Assembly: GCA_011389745.1 (NCBI GenBank)
Contig: JAABTQ010000005.1
Coordinates: forward strand, 62,001 to 126,000
Source of the DNA: Desulfobacteraceae bacterium
GTDB lineage: Bacteria; Desulfobacterota; Desulfobacteria; Desulfobacterales; SKZT01
Reading direction: 5' to 3'
DNA: 64,000 nt
Below are positions 54,178 to 62,487 of the stretch, piece after piece (positions within the stretch are counted from its first letter, which is position 1; each line of letters begins with the position of its first letter). Below the pieces are notes generated by a model. The model had not been told where the DNA came from. It was given only the letters and a program-made list of their open reading frames with translations, and did not search any database. Position numbers and translations under genes: made by a program.

Positions 54178-54753
54178 TTACCAGTTTTCACCCAGAAGTT
54201 CAAAATAAGCACGCGGTTTGACGCAGGCCGGGCATTTTTCAGGTGCCTCTTTTCCGGTATGCAGGTAACCACAGTTTCGGCATCGCCAGACCGCTTCATT
54301 TTCGCGGGTAAACACCCGGTCGGCCAGGATATTTGCGGCCAGATCCCGGAAACGTTTTTCGTGCTGTTTTTCCGACACGCTTATGGCATCCCATGTTTCA
54401 GCAGCACGGGTAAAGCCTTCTTCCATAGCAATTTTTGAAAATCCCGGATACATGCTGGAATGTTCAAAACGCTCGCCATCGGCTGCCAAAAGGAGGTTCT
54501 CATAGGTTCCCCTGACCACACCCGTTGGATATGACCAGTTAATCTCCATTTCGCCGCCGTTAAAAAATTTGAAAAAACGAAAAGCATGCTCGCATTCCTG
54601 ATTGGCGGTCTCTTCGAAAATATCGGCGATCTGGATAAAACCCTCTTCAGTGGCAAATCGGGCAAAATAGGTATACCGATTTCGGGCCTGGGATTCACCG
54701 GCAAAAGAGATAAGCAGATTTTGAGCGGTTTGACTCCCCCTGAATTTTCCCAT
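54178..54753 (-). CDS. rbr: Rubrerythrin
   Basis: A 191-aa non-haem iron peroxidase that reduces hydrogen peroxide in anaerobes. The N-terminal ferritin-like domain has the diiron ligands in FAGESQARNRYTYFA and EETANQECEHAFRFF, and again in EEGFTRAAETWDAI / SEKQHEKRF. The C-terminal rubredoxin-like domain has VWRCRNCGYLH and KCPACVK, two CxxC pairs for one iron. The ferredoxin gene ends 29 bases upstream of its start and may supply electrons. Confidence 0.96.
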   Translation of the reverse strand: MGKFRGSQTAQNLLISFAGESQARNRYTYFARFATEEGFIQIADIFEETANQECEHAFRFFKFFNGGEMEINWSYPTGVVRGTYENLLLAADGERFEHSSMYPGFSKIAMEEGFTRAAETWDAISVSEKQHEKRFRDLAANILADRVFTRENEAVWRCRNCGYLHTGKEAPEKCPACVKPRAYFELLGENW

Positions 54754-54782
54754 GTCGAACCCCCTTTAAAAAAGGCAGTAAA

Positions 54783-54974
54783 CTATTCTTCGATTTCGAT
54801 GGCTACCGGAACGCACTCTTTTGCAGCTTGTCGAACAAGGTCATGGTATTTTTCAGGAATTTCCTCAAACTTGACGATTGAAAGTAACTGGTCTTCGTCG
54901 TATTCAAAAACTTCCGGACAAAGCTTATTGCAGTTTCGATCGCCCATGCACTGCTTATTGATAGTAACTTTCAT
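54783..54974 (-). CDS. Small ferredoxin with Asp in place of one cluster cysteine
   Basis: A 63-aa single-cluster ferredoxin. Ligands are C9, D12, C15 and C19 followed by Pro (CMGDRNCNKLCP), and a distal Cys54 (KECVPVAIEIEE). The second cysteine of the usual CxxCxxC motif is Asp, as in Pyrococcus furiosus ferredoxin, where it makes an interconvertible [4Fe-4S]/[3Fe-4S] site. The start ATG 54974 follows CAAAGGAGG; an in-frame ATG at 55070 has none. It precedes rubrerythrin on the minus strand and follows the nuo cluster. Confidence 0.88.
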   Translation of the reverse strand: MKVTINKQCMGDRNCNKLCPEVFEYDEDQLLSIVKFEEIPEKYHDLVRQAAKECVPVAIEIEE

Positions 54975-55161
54975 TGAAACCTCCTTTGACCTTCCGGCCG
55001 GTAAGTTAAATTTCATTTTTTTGAAAATGGGAAAAAGTATCGTATTGGGAATTAATTTTGTTTGATTCAATCTATTTTAAAATGCGCTATTATGTCAACA
55101 AACTTTCCACCATTTCTAATTTTAGCATAAGAATATCCATGGTAATCAGGTAACAAACAAC

Positions 55162-56583
55162 TCAGATAAACACAGCAGTCGCAGCCTCGGCGATTCGGAT
55201 CAGGTAAACCGGGAAGAAGCCTGCGGCCACAATGGCTGTAATCATGGCGGCGGCAAGTATTTTTACAGACATGGGTGTTGGGAGTTCAGACAGTGGCCTG
55301 TCGGGTTCGGTGAGGTAGGCGGCTTTCAGCACCAGTATATAGTAGTAGAGGGAAATGACCACGTTGATCATGGCGATAAGTACCAGAAAAAAATAGCCTT
55401 GCTGTATTGCCGCGCTAAAGACCAGCAGTTTTCCGGTAAATCCGACTGTGGGAGGGATTCCTGCCAGTCCGAACAAAGCCACAAGCAATGCCAGGGCCAG
55501 GATAGGAGAGCGCTGGTGAAGGCCGGCCAAATGAGCCATGGTGGGGTTCTGACCCTCAGTGGCTGCCTTTATAACCACAAAAAAACAGGTAAATTTGAGT
55601 ATCAGGAGCGCCAGGGCATAAAAGACTGCTCCGGAATATCCTGCATGGTTCATGCTCAAGATGCCGATAAGCGCGTATCCCGCATGAGCGATGCTGCTGT
55701 AAGCGAGCAGCTTTTTAAGGTCTTTTTGGACAATTGCTGAAAGATTTCCCACGGTCATGGAAATAATGGAAAGACAGATAAGGACTTTTGCCAGATACTC
55801 GCTATGTCCGCCACTCAGTGCTATAACCCGGATCAATATGGCGATGGCCGCCACCTTGGATGCGGTAGCAATATAGGCGGCTACCTGATTGGATGCACCG
55901 TGGTAGGCTTCCGGAACCCAGAAATGAAAGGGGAACACGGCAAGTTTGAAAAAAAAGCCGGCGAGGGTAAAGAAAATCCCTATGATCACGATGGGCCGGT
56001 CTATAATAGCCGGAAGGGTGTTAACGATATCGATCAGGTATGCGGACCCGACAAAACTGTAAAGGATTGCCAATCCAAAAAGCATCACAGCCGACGCTGT
56101 TGCGCCGATGATGAAGTAACGTATTGTGGCTGAAAGGCTACGTTTATGTTCTGTTCTCAGATAGACCAGAATATACAGACAGTAACTTGACAGTTCCAGG
56201 GAAATATAGATTGTCAGCAAGTGGACACTGCTTACCAGAATCATCATGGCAAGTGTGGCAATGACCAGAAGAAAATAAAATTCCGGGTGAAGCCGTTCCG
56301 GGATGCTTTTCAGCTCCGAACAAATGCAGATGATCAGAAACAGACCCATGGACAGCAGGACTTTAAATACCTGGGAGAACATATCAATCCGGTATGCCTG
56401 GGCAAAAATGTCACCTTGCTGAGTGATGCCTGCCAAAGCCACCCCGACTCCAATAGCGGAAAGGGCCAGTGCCGTCTGGTAGTCTCGATGAGCATCGGCT
56501 TTTGGTAAAAGCGACAACACCAGAAAGCCGGCCGCCGTTATCAAAAAATAAATTTCGGTATTAAAAAGAGCCCAGTTTATCAT
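55162..56583 (-). CDS. nuoN: NADH-quinone oxidoreductase subunit N
   Basis: A 473-aa antiporter-like membrane subunit of complex I with about 14 helices. Typical text: SLELSSYCLYILVYLR with the acidic helix residue, AFPFHFWVPEAYHGASN for the TM7 Lys region, and QKDLKKLLAYSSIAHAGYALIG. It pumps protons in the distal membrane arm. It overlaps nuoM by 4 bases. It is the last nuo gene; a spacer of about 190 bases separates it from the ferredoxin gene. Confidence 0.96.
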   Translation of the reverse strand: MINWALFNTEIYFLITAAGFLVLSLLPKADAHRDYQTALALSAIGVGVALAGITQQGDIFAQAYRIDMFSQVFKVLLSMGLFLIICICSELKSIPERLHPEFYFLLVIATLAMMILVSSVHLLTIYISLELSSYCLYILVYLRTEHKRSLSATIRYFIIGATASAVMLFGLAILYSFVGSAYLIDIVNTLPAIIDRPIVIIGIFFTLAGFFFKLAVFPFHFWVPEAYHGASNQVAAYIATASKVAAIAILIRVIALSGGHSEYLAKVLICLSIISMTVGNLSAIVQKDLKKLLAYSSIAHAGYALIGILSMNHAGYSGAVFYALALLILKFTCFFVVIKAATEGQNPTMAHLAGLHQRSPILALALLVALFGLAGIPPTVGFTGKLLVFSAAIQQGYFFLVLIAMINVVISLYYYILVLKAAYLTEPDRPLSELPTPMSVKILAAAMITAIVAAGFFPVYLIRIAEAATAVFI

Positions 56584-58058
56584 GGTAATCCCTTAAAAAA
56601 AGAACTGGATGCAGTTTCAATCATGTCAAACATAAAAGAGGGAAAAAGTCCGAAAAAAATAATCACGACGGAAAGTATCATTCTGGGCACACCTATTGCG
56701 AAGGAGATATCCCGGATATGCGTATGATGTTCTTTGGGAGGTCCGTAACAGGTTTTCTGGACCACCCTCAGCATAAACAGGGCCGTCACTACAAGCCCGC
56801 AGATGGACAGCACACCCAAAACAGGATAGACTTTAAAACATGCGATAAACACTACCAGCTCTCCCCAGAAACTAGCCAGGCCCGGTACTCCGATCGAGGT
56901 CAATGCCGCCAGTATAAAGTAGAATGCAGCCACCGGTATGATCCGGCTCAAACCTCCCAGTTCGGGGATCATTTTCGTGTGGGTTTTATCGTAGATATAG
57001 CCGACAGACGAAAAGAACAGGGCTGTCATAATGCCGTGTGCAAACATCTGGTACACGGCACCGTTTAATCCCTCCACGGTAAGAGTGGAAAGCCCCAGTC
57101 CAACAATGCCCATGTGAGAGACGCTGGAATAGCCGATGACATATTTGAGATCTTTCTGGGTCAAACCCACAAACGCGCCATAGACAATACCTACGGTAGC
57201 CAGAACGGCCATCAGGGGAGCAAAGTAACGCCATCCTTCAGGGCATAGAAAAATTCCCACCCTCAGAACGCCGAATGCCCCGATTTTCATTAATACTCCG
57301 GCATGGACCATGCTAACTGAGGTCGGTGCCGCCACATGACCCACCGGAGACCAGGTATGAAAAGGCCATACACCGGCCAGGATTCCAAAACCGATGTAGA
57401 TAAAGATAAAGGCGAATTTCTGCTGAAGGGGTGTGAGAGTACCCGGAGCCATCAGGGCCAGCAGATCAAAGGTTTTGAGTCCGGATACATTCACAATGTA
57501 GAGAATGGCCGGAAGGATCAGGGCACTTCCAGCCAGAAGGTATAAGGTGAGTTTCATGGCACCGTATTCCTTGCGGGTACTTCCCCATACCGCAATGAGC
57601 AGATACATGGGAAACAAGGAAACATCGTACCAGACAAAGATAAAAAACAGATCCAGACTCATGAAAAGTCCGAAAACGCCGGTAACCATCAAAAAATAAA
57701 GGGCGAAAAATTCCTTGACCCGGGTATCCAACTCCCACATGGAAAGCACACCGGTAAAAAAGACAATACCGGTCAAAAGCAGCATGGGAAGGTTGAAACC
57801 GTCAGCGCCGTTAAAATAATAAATTCCCAGAGACGGCACCCATAACACCCGTTCGACAAACTGTAATCCCCCGATATTTTTATCATAGGCAATAAAGAGA
57901 AAAATGGAAATCACCATGGTAATGCCGGAAAAAACGACACCCACCCATTTGATTTTGTTTTGTTCCCTGCCAGGTAAAAATAAAATGGTAAAAAGTCCCG
58001 CAATGCAAACGATAAGGAGTGTTGAAAGGTACGGAAAATTTGCGTATTGCATATCCAT
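56580..58058 (-). CDS. nuoM: NADH-quinone oxidoreductase subunit M
   Basis: A 492-aa antiporter-like subunit. Landmarks: FIFVWYDVSLFPMYLLI with the TM5 acidic position, GVWPFHTWSPVGHVAAPTSVSM, QKDLKYVIGYSSVSHMGIVG, and GLFPSFMFDM at the end. It forms the middle proton channel beside NuoL and NuoN. Note the TM5 acidic residue reads WYDVSLFP (Asp) where NuoM usually has Glu. The start is 7 bases after nuoL. Confidence 0.96.
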   Translation of the reverse strand: MDMQYANFPYLSTLLIVCIAGLFTILFLPGREQNKIKWVGVVFSGITMVISIFLFIAYDKNIGGLQFVERVLWVPSLGIYYFNGADGFNLPMLLLTGIVFFTGVLSMWELDTRVKEFFALYFLMVTGVFGLFMSLDLFFIFVWYDVSLFPMYLLIAVWGSTRKEYGAMKLTLYLLAGSALILPAILYIVNVSGLKTFDLLALMAPGTLTPLQQKFAFIFIYIGFGILAGVWPFHTWSPVGHVAAPTSVSMVHAGVLMKIGAFGVLRVGIFLCPEGWRYFAPLMAVLATVGIVYGAFVGLTQKDLKYVIGYSSVSHMGIVGLGLSTLTVEGLNGAVYQMFAHGIMTALFFSSVGYIYDKTHTKMIPELGGLSRIIPVAAFYFILAALTSIGVPGLASFWGELVVFIACFKVYPVLGVLSICGLVVTALFMLRVVQKTCYGPPKEHHTHIRDISFAIGVPRMILSVVIIFFGLFPSFMFDMIETASSSFFKGLP

Positions 58059-58065
58059 GGGATTG

Positions 58066-59961
58066 TTATCCTAACAATAAATAAAGGCTTAAGAAAAATA
58101 GGGTCGCAAATACCACGATCAGTCGATATTGAATCATTCCGGCATGCAAAAACGATAAAAACCGGCTGCTTTCAACGATACCATCGCAGAAGGTGTCGAT
58201 ACTTTTGTCAATAACCTTTTTGTCATTCCGGGCACATATTTTGGCCACACCCCGGTCGATCACATAGTCTATGAAATACCGGTAAACATGATCGATATAC
58301 CAGCGTTTGGAAAACAGGTTGTATACAAAAGGCATCCGTTCTGCAAATCCAATCTGACGCGACTTCGGGAGTCCGAATTCTATCAGGGCCAGAAGAACAC
58401 CGGCGACCGAAAGCCCCAGTGCCATAAATGCCGGCCAGCCATGATGCATACCGGAAGCGCTTAAGGACTCCGTCACTGTAGCGGATAAAAATCGCTCAAC
58501 AGGATCTTCAAAAAATCCAAGAACCAGGGTAATCGCAGCCAGAATAATCAGGGGTGTGGCCATGGTCTGTCTGATGGGATGGGGTTTTACGTCATGCCTT
58601 TCAGCTTCATCTGCGGCTATTGAAGTGGAATCAGCATCTGAAGGCCCCGGTTTTGGAAACAGGATAATGAAAATAAGCCGGAAAGTATAATAGGCGGTGA
58701 GAAACACCCCGGCCAGCGCAAAGATAAGCCAGATGGGATTGTCGAGAGCAGCCAGTTTGGCCAGGATCAATTCCTTGCTGAAAAAGCCGGAAAAAGGCGG
58801 AAGACCGGCAAGGGCGGCTCCGGCAATAATCAGGCAAATGACAGGAATTTTCATTCTACGCCCACTGGATTTAGCGATGTCAAACATGTCATTGGTGTGA
58901 AGTGCATGGATAAATACCCCGGAACAAAGAAACAACAGGGCTTTAAAGACTGCATGGGTGGTGAGATGAAAAACGCCTGCAACATAGCCTCCCGCGGCAA
59001 GACCCATAATCATGTACCCAAGCTGGCTGATGGTGGAATAAGCCCACACCTGCTTGATATCCCGACTCACCATCGCCATGGTGGAGGCCAGGAGCATGCT
59101 CACAGTCCCTATGGCAAGGCAGAGCGCCATGGCTGTCGGTGTCAGGCTGAAAAATGGAAATAAACGGGCAAAAAGGAAAACTCCGGCTGCCACCATAGTT
59201 GCCGAGTGGAGCAGAGCACTGACCGGTGTGGGGCCTTCCATGGCGTCCGGAAGCCATGTAAGAAGAGGAAACTGGGCGCTCTTGCCGATAATGCCGCCAA
59301 ATATCAGCAATACGGCCAGGGTGATAATAAGCGGGGACATGGTTTCCGAAGGCCCGAGGCTGTTTATTTCAACAATATTTAAATTACCCGCATGGACCAA
59401 TACGAGTAATATTCCGATTAGAAACGCCACATCTCCCAGGCGGGTCATAACAAAGGCCTTTTTGCCGGCCTGGCCGGCACTGAATTTTTCATACCAGAAC
59501 CCGATCAGAAGATAAGAAGAAAGGCCCACCAGTTCCCAGAACACATAAAGCTGGAGCATAGTCGGTGAAATGGTCATGGTGATCATGGCCCATGCAAACA
59601 AAGACATGAATGTAAAATAGCGGGAAAACCCGGGATCACCTTCCATATATCCGATCGAATAGATTTGCACGAGCAGACAGATACCGCCGACAATGACAAG
59701 CATCAGAAGGCTCAGCGGATCAAGCATTATTCCCAGTGGAATGCTTATTGCTCCTGAAACCATCCACGTTGAGGTATACAGCACAGGTTCGGTCATTTCC
59801 CAGTGCCGGAAAAGCAAAAACACCGCGCACACTGTCGATATGGAAACCGCGCCAACAGAAATGCCGGCGGAAAGCCATGGACGCTTTCGGGTTAAAATGA
59901 GAGTAACAAAAAATGCCATCAAGGGTGCGATTGCCGCTAAAACGGCTGCGTTTACACTCAT
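58066..59961 (-). CDS. nuoL: NADH-quinone oxidoreductase subunit L
   Basis: A 631-aa antiporter-like subunit with about 16 helices and the long lateral helix near the C-terminus. Landmarks: FVFWELVGLSSYLLIGFWYE, LTWLPDAMEGPTPVSALLHSATMV, DIKQVWAYSTISQLGYM. The ATG at 59961 is preceded by AAGGAAGGAGT; a longer open frame to 60099 is not homologous and overlaps nuoK. It is the most distal proton pump of the complex. Confidence 0.96.
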   Translation of the reverse strand: MSVNAAVLAAIAPLMAFFVTLILTRKRPWLSAGISVGAVSISTVCAVFLLFRHWEMTEPVLYTSTWMVSGAISIPLGIMLDPLSLLMLVIVGGICLLVQIYSIGYMEGDPGFSRYFTFMSLFAWAMITMTISPTMLQLYVFWELVGLSSYLLIGFWYEKFSAGQAGKKAFVMTRLGDVAFLIGILLVLVHAGNLNIVEINSLGPSETMSPLIITLAVLLIFGGIIGKSAQFPLLTWLPDAMEGPTPVSALLHSATMVAAGVFLFARLFPFFSLTPTAMALCLAIGTVSMLLASTMAMVSRDIKQVWAYSTISQLGYMIMGLAAGGYVAGVFHLTTHAVFKALLFLCSGVFIHALHTNDMFDIAKSSGRRMKIPVICLIIAGAALAGLPPFSGFFSKELILAKLAALDNPIWLIFALAGVFLTAYYTFRLIFIILFPKPGPSDADSTSIAADEAERHDVKPHPIRQTMATPLIILAAITLVLGFFEDPVERFLSATVTESLSASGMHHGWPAFMALGLSVAGVLLALIEFGLPKSRQIGFAERMPFVYNLFSKRWYIDHVYRYFIDYVIDRGVAKICARNDKKVIDKSIDTFCDGIVESSRFLSFLHAGMIQYRLIVVFATLFFLSLYLLLG

Positions 59962-59989
59962 ACTCCTTCCTTTATCAAATCCAATGGTT

Positions 59990-60283
59990 TCATTCGCCGA
60001 TCCCCGGATCCAATGAACCTGTACGACGGTATACACAGACAAACAGTGCCAGGCCGACAGATACCTCGGCAGCAGCCGCCGCAATAATAAACAGAGCAAA
60101 CACCTGTCCTTCCATCAGGTGAAAATGCAGTGACCCCCCGACAAATGCAATAGAAGCGGCATTAAGCATGATTTCGAGGCCCAGCAGAATCATGATAAGA
60201 TTTCTGCGGGCAACTGCGCAGAATACTCCCATGAGAAACACGATACCCGACAGTATCATGACATGACTGAACGGAACGATCAT
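59990..60283 (-). CDS. nuoK: NADH-quinone oxidoreductase subunit K
   Basis: A 97-aa three-helix subunit. The conserved acidic residues are in LLGLEIMLNAASIAFV (Glu in helix 2) and AAAAEVSVGLALFVCVYR (Glu in helix 3). It sits between nuoJ (overlap of 4 bases) and nuoL and couples quinone reduction to the antiporter subunits. Confidence 0.96.
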   Translation of the reverse strand: MIVPFSHVMILSGIVFLMGVFCAVARRNLIMILLGLEIMLNAASIAFVGGSLHFHLMEGQVFALFIIAAAAAEVSVGLALFVCVYRRTGSLDPGIGE

Positions 60284-60798
60284 GATGGATCCTCTGATTT
60301 TGCAGATAATTTTGATTTTCCCAGATGAAACGCACCTACCAGGGCAACGAGCAGCAAAATGGAAACCAGTTCAATAGTCAGCCAGTGACGTTTGAATAGA
60401 TAAAAGCCAAAATCGGAAGGCGTTGCAATGGCGGTTTCCAGAGGTTTTCCCAATTGCGATTCCGGAATCAGAAGCAGCAGGCCCAAAACAACAGATGCAG
60501 CGCACAGGGCTGCCGCCGGAACCCATTGACTAAAGGGGAACATGGAAATTTCGGGTGCTTCCACCCTGAGCATCATGATGATAAACAAAAACAGAACCAT
60601 AACGGCTCCTGCATAAATAATGATCTGCAATAAAGCCAGCAGGGGAGCGCCTAACAGGTAAAAGAGCATGGCAGTGCCAAAAAATGAGAAAACAAGGTAA
60701 ATCACCACATGCACCATGTTGCGACGGGTAATGGCAATACCGGTAGAGATAATAATCAATGCTGCCAGAAGATAGAAAATTATGGCGTAAAGTGTCAT
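60280..60798 (-). CDS. nuoJ: NADH-quinone oxidoreductase subunit J
   Basis: A 172-aa five-helix membrane subunit; TM3 carries the conserved gating stretch QIIIYAGAVMVLFLFIIMML, which forms a pi-bulge in structures. It overlaps nuoK by 4 bases and follows nuoI, typical of the cluster. Confidence 0.95.
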   Translation of the reverse strand: MTLYAIIFYLLAALIIISTGIAITRRNMVHVVIYLVFSFFGTAMLFYLLGAPLLALLQIIIYAGAVMVLFLFIIMMLRVEAPEISMFPFSQWVPAAALCAASVVLGLLLLIPESQLGKPLETAIATPSDFGFYLFKRHWLTIELVSILLLVALVGAFHLGKSKLSAKSEDPS

Positions 60799-60834
60799 TT
60801 TCAGAATTTAACCTAATAAGTTAAAAGATAATTT

Positions 60835-61374
60835 TCATGGCATATTACTTCTGATATTGACCGGTTCGGTCTCTTTTACATGCTCTCCTTTGCCCCTTAC
60901 AAGGGTGACCACTCCGGCATATCTGTAAAAATTATATTCCCTGTCTTTTCCGCCGTGGTTCACCTGAAGATCCTCCTTTTCATATACCATGGAAAGGACA
61001 TCGCGTTTGCAGATCTCAAAATCCGGAGTCAGTTGAATGGCGGAAGTAGGACAGGCTTCTTCGCAAAGGCCGCAGAATATGCAGCGACCAAAGTTGATTC
61101 TAAACCATCCGGCATAACGTCTTCCGTCTTTTTTACGCTCTGCGGCCTCCATGGAAATACAGCTCACCGGACAGGCTGCAGAGCACAAAAAGCAGGCCAC
61201 ACAGCGTTCATCGCCGCCGGGATCACAGGTAAGGACAATTCGGGCCCGGGTACGTTCCGGCAACGGACGTTTGTATTCCGGATATTGCTCGGTTATCGGT
61301 TTTCGACCCAAATGTTTGAACGTGGTTCCAAAACCTTCCGCCAATGCCTTCAGTGCTTCAATTGCAGATGACAT
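60835..61374 (-). CDS. nuoI: NADH-quinone oxidoreductase subunit I (ferredoxin-like)
   Basis: A 179-aa peripheral-arm subunit that holds two [4Fe-4S] clusters (N6a/N6b). The ligand sets are CVACFLCSAACP and CIFCGLCEEACPTSAI, intact. It feeds electrons to the quinone-site cluster N2 in NuoB (not in the window). The C-terminal tail is polar. Located between nuoH and nuoJ. Confidence 0.96.
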   Translation of the reverse strand: MSSAIEALKALAEGFGTTFKHLGRKPITEQYPEYKRPLPERTRARIVLTCDPGGDERCVACFLCSAACPVSCISMEAAERKKDGRRYAGWFRINFGRCIFCGLCEEACPTSAIQLTPDFEICKRDVLSMVYEKEDLQVNHGGKDREYNFYRYAGVVTLVRGKGEHVKETEPVNIRSNMP

Positions 61375-61399
61375 GACTGTTTTTTTCCTTAAATATCCA

Positions 61400-62389
61400 C
61401 TAAATAATTAAAATAACCGCGCCGGTGATTACAATATTGATTAAAGCAGCGGGTACAAGGACTTTCCACCCGATGGCCATGAGCTGGTCATAACGAAGGC
61501 GTGGAAGAGTCCCCCGGATCCAGATCATGACCAACGCTACCATAACTATTTTTATCAGGAGCCACACCGGTGCAGGCAGAAAAGGTCCCTGCCAGCCTCC
61601 CAGGAAAAATACCGCCGTCAGAGCGCCCAGCACCTGCATATGCACATATTCTCCGATAAAAAAAAGCCCGAAACGCATGCCGCTGTACTCCATATGATAA
61701 CCGGCTCCCAGCTCGTTTTCTGCTTCGGGAATATCGAACGGAATTCTTTTGCTTTCGGCCATGGCGCTGATCAAAAAAATAACAAATGAAACCGGTTGAA
61801 CAAAAATAAACCAGACGTTTTGCTGGGCTTTTACAATATCCACCAGGCTCAATGAGCCTGCAATCATGACAATGGGAATCAGGGACAGTCCCAGGGAAAG
61901 CTCGTAACTGATCATCTGGGCCGCACCACGGATACCGCCCAGCAGGCTGTATTTGGAGTTTGATGCCCATCCCCCCAGTGCCACCCCGTAAACCCCCAGG
62001 GATGAAAGAGCGATTATAAACAACAGCCCCACATTCAAATCGCTGATGACCATAGGAACGTTTTGGCCAAACAGGGTTATTTCTTCCCCAAACGGAACCA
62101 CTGCAAACATCAACAATGCAGTAAATGCCACCACCGCCGGGGCCAGAAGGAAAATGAAACGGTCGGCGCCATCCGGCATCAAATCTTCTTTGGTTATCAT
62201 TTTGATGCCATCGGCAATGGGCTGAAGCAAACCGAATTTTCCAGCCCGGTTCGGACCGTAGCGTACCTGAAACCTGGCGAGCAGTTTACGCTCCGCCCAG
62301 ACAAGGTATGCAGCCAGAAGAAGCAGCACGCCCAGCACCACGGCCATTTTTAAAAGCAGAAGTACAAATCCGATAATCCAACTCGCCAT
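61400..62389 (-). CDS. nuoH: NADH-quinone oxidoreductase subunit H
   Basis: A 329-aa, eight-helix membrane subunit forming the quinone channel at the junction with the peripheral arm. Landmarks: YLVWAERKLLARFQVRYGPNR and RIPFDIPEAENELGAGYHMEYSG, with the conserved Glu/Asp clusters that link to NuoD. The 98-base spacer to nuoCD is GC-rich and contains a CCTCC/GGAGG repeat, long for this cluster. Confidence 0.96.
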   Translation of the reverse strand: MASWIIGFVLLLLKMAVVLGVLLLLAAYLVWAERKLLARFQVRYGPNRAGKFGLLQPIADGIKMITKEDLMPDGADRFIFLLAPAVVAFTALLMFAVVPFGEEITLFGQNVPMVISDLNVGLLFIIALSSLGVYGVALGGWASNSKYSLLGGIRGAAQMISYELSLGLSLIPIVMIAGSLSLVDIVKAQQNVWFIFVQPVSFVIFLISAMAESKRIPFDIPEAENELGAGYHMEYSGMRFGLFFIGEYVHMQVLGALTAVFFLGGWQGPFLPAPVWLLIKIVMVALVMIWIRGTLPRLRYDQLMAIGWKVLVPAALINIVITGAVILII

Positions 62390-62487
62390 TATAATGTTCC
62401 TTTAACTAGTGCTTGAGCGAAAAGTCCATAATTCCCTCCCTCAGCCCCCCACTGGAGGGGAGTTTTTTCGTTAAAGCGCTAACTATT

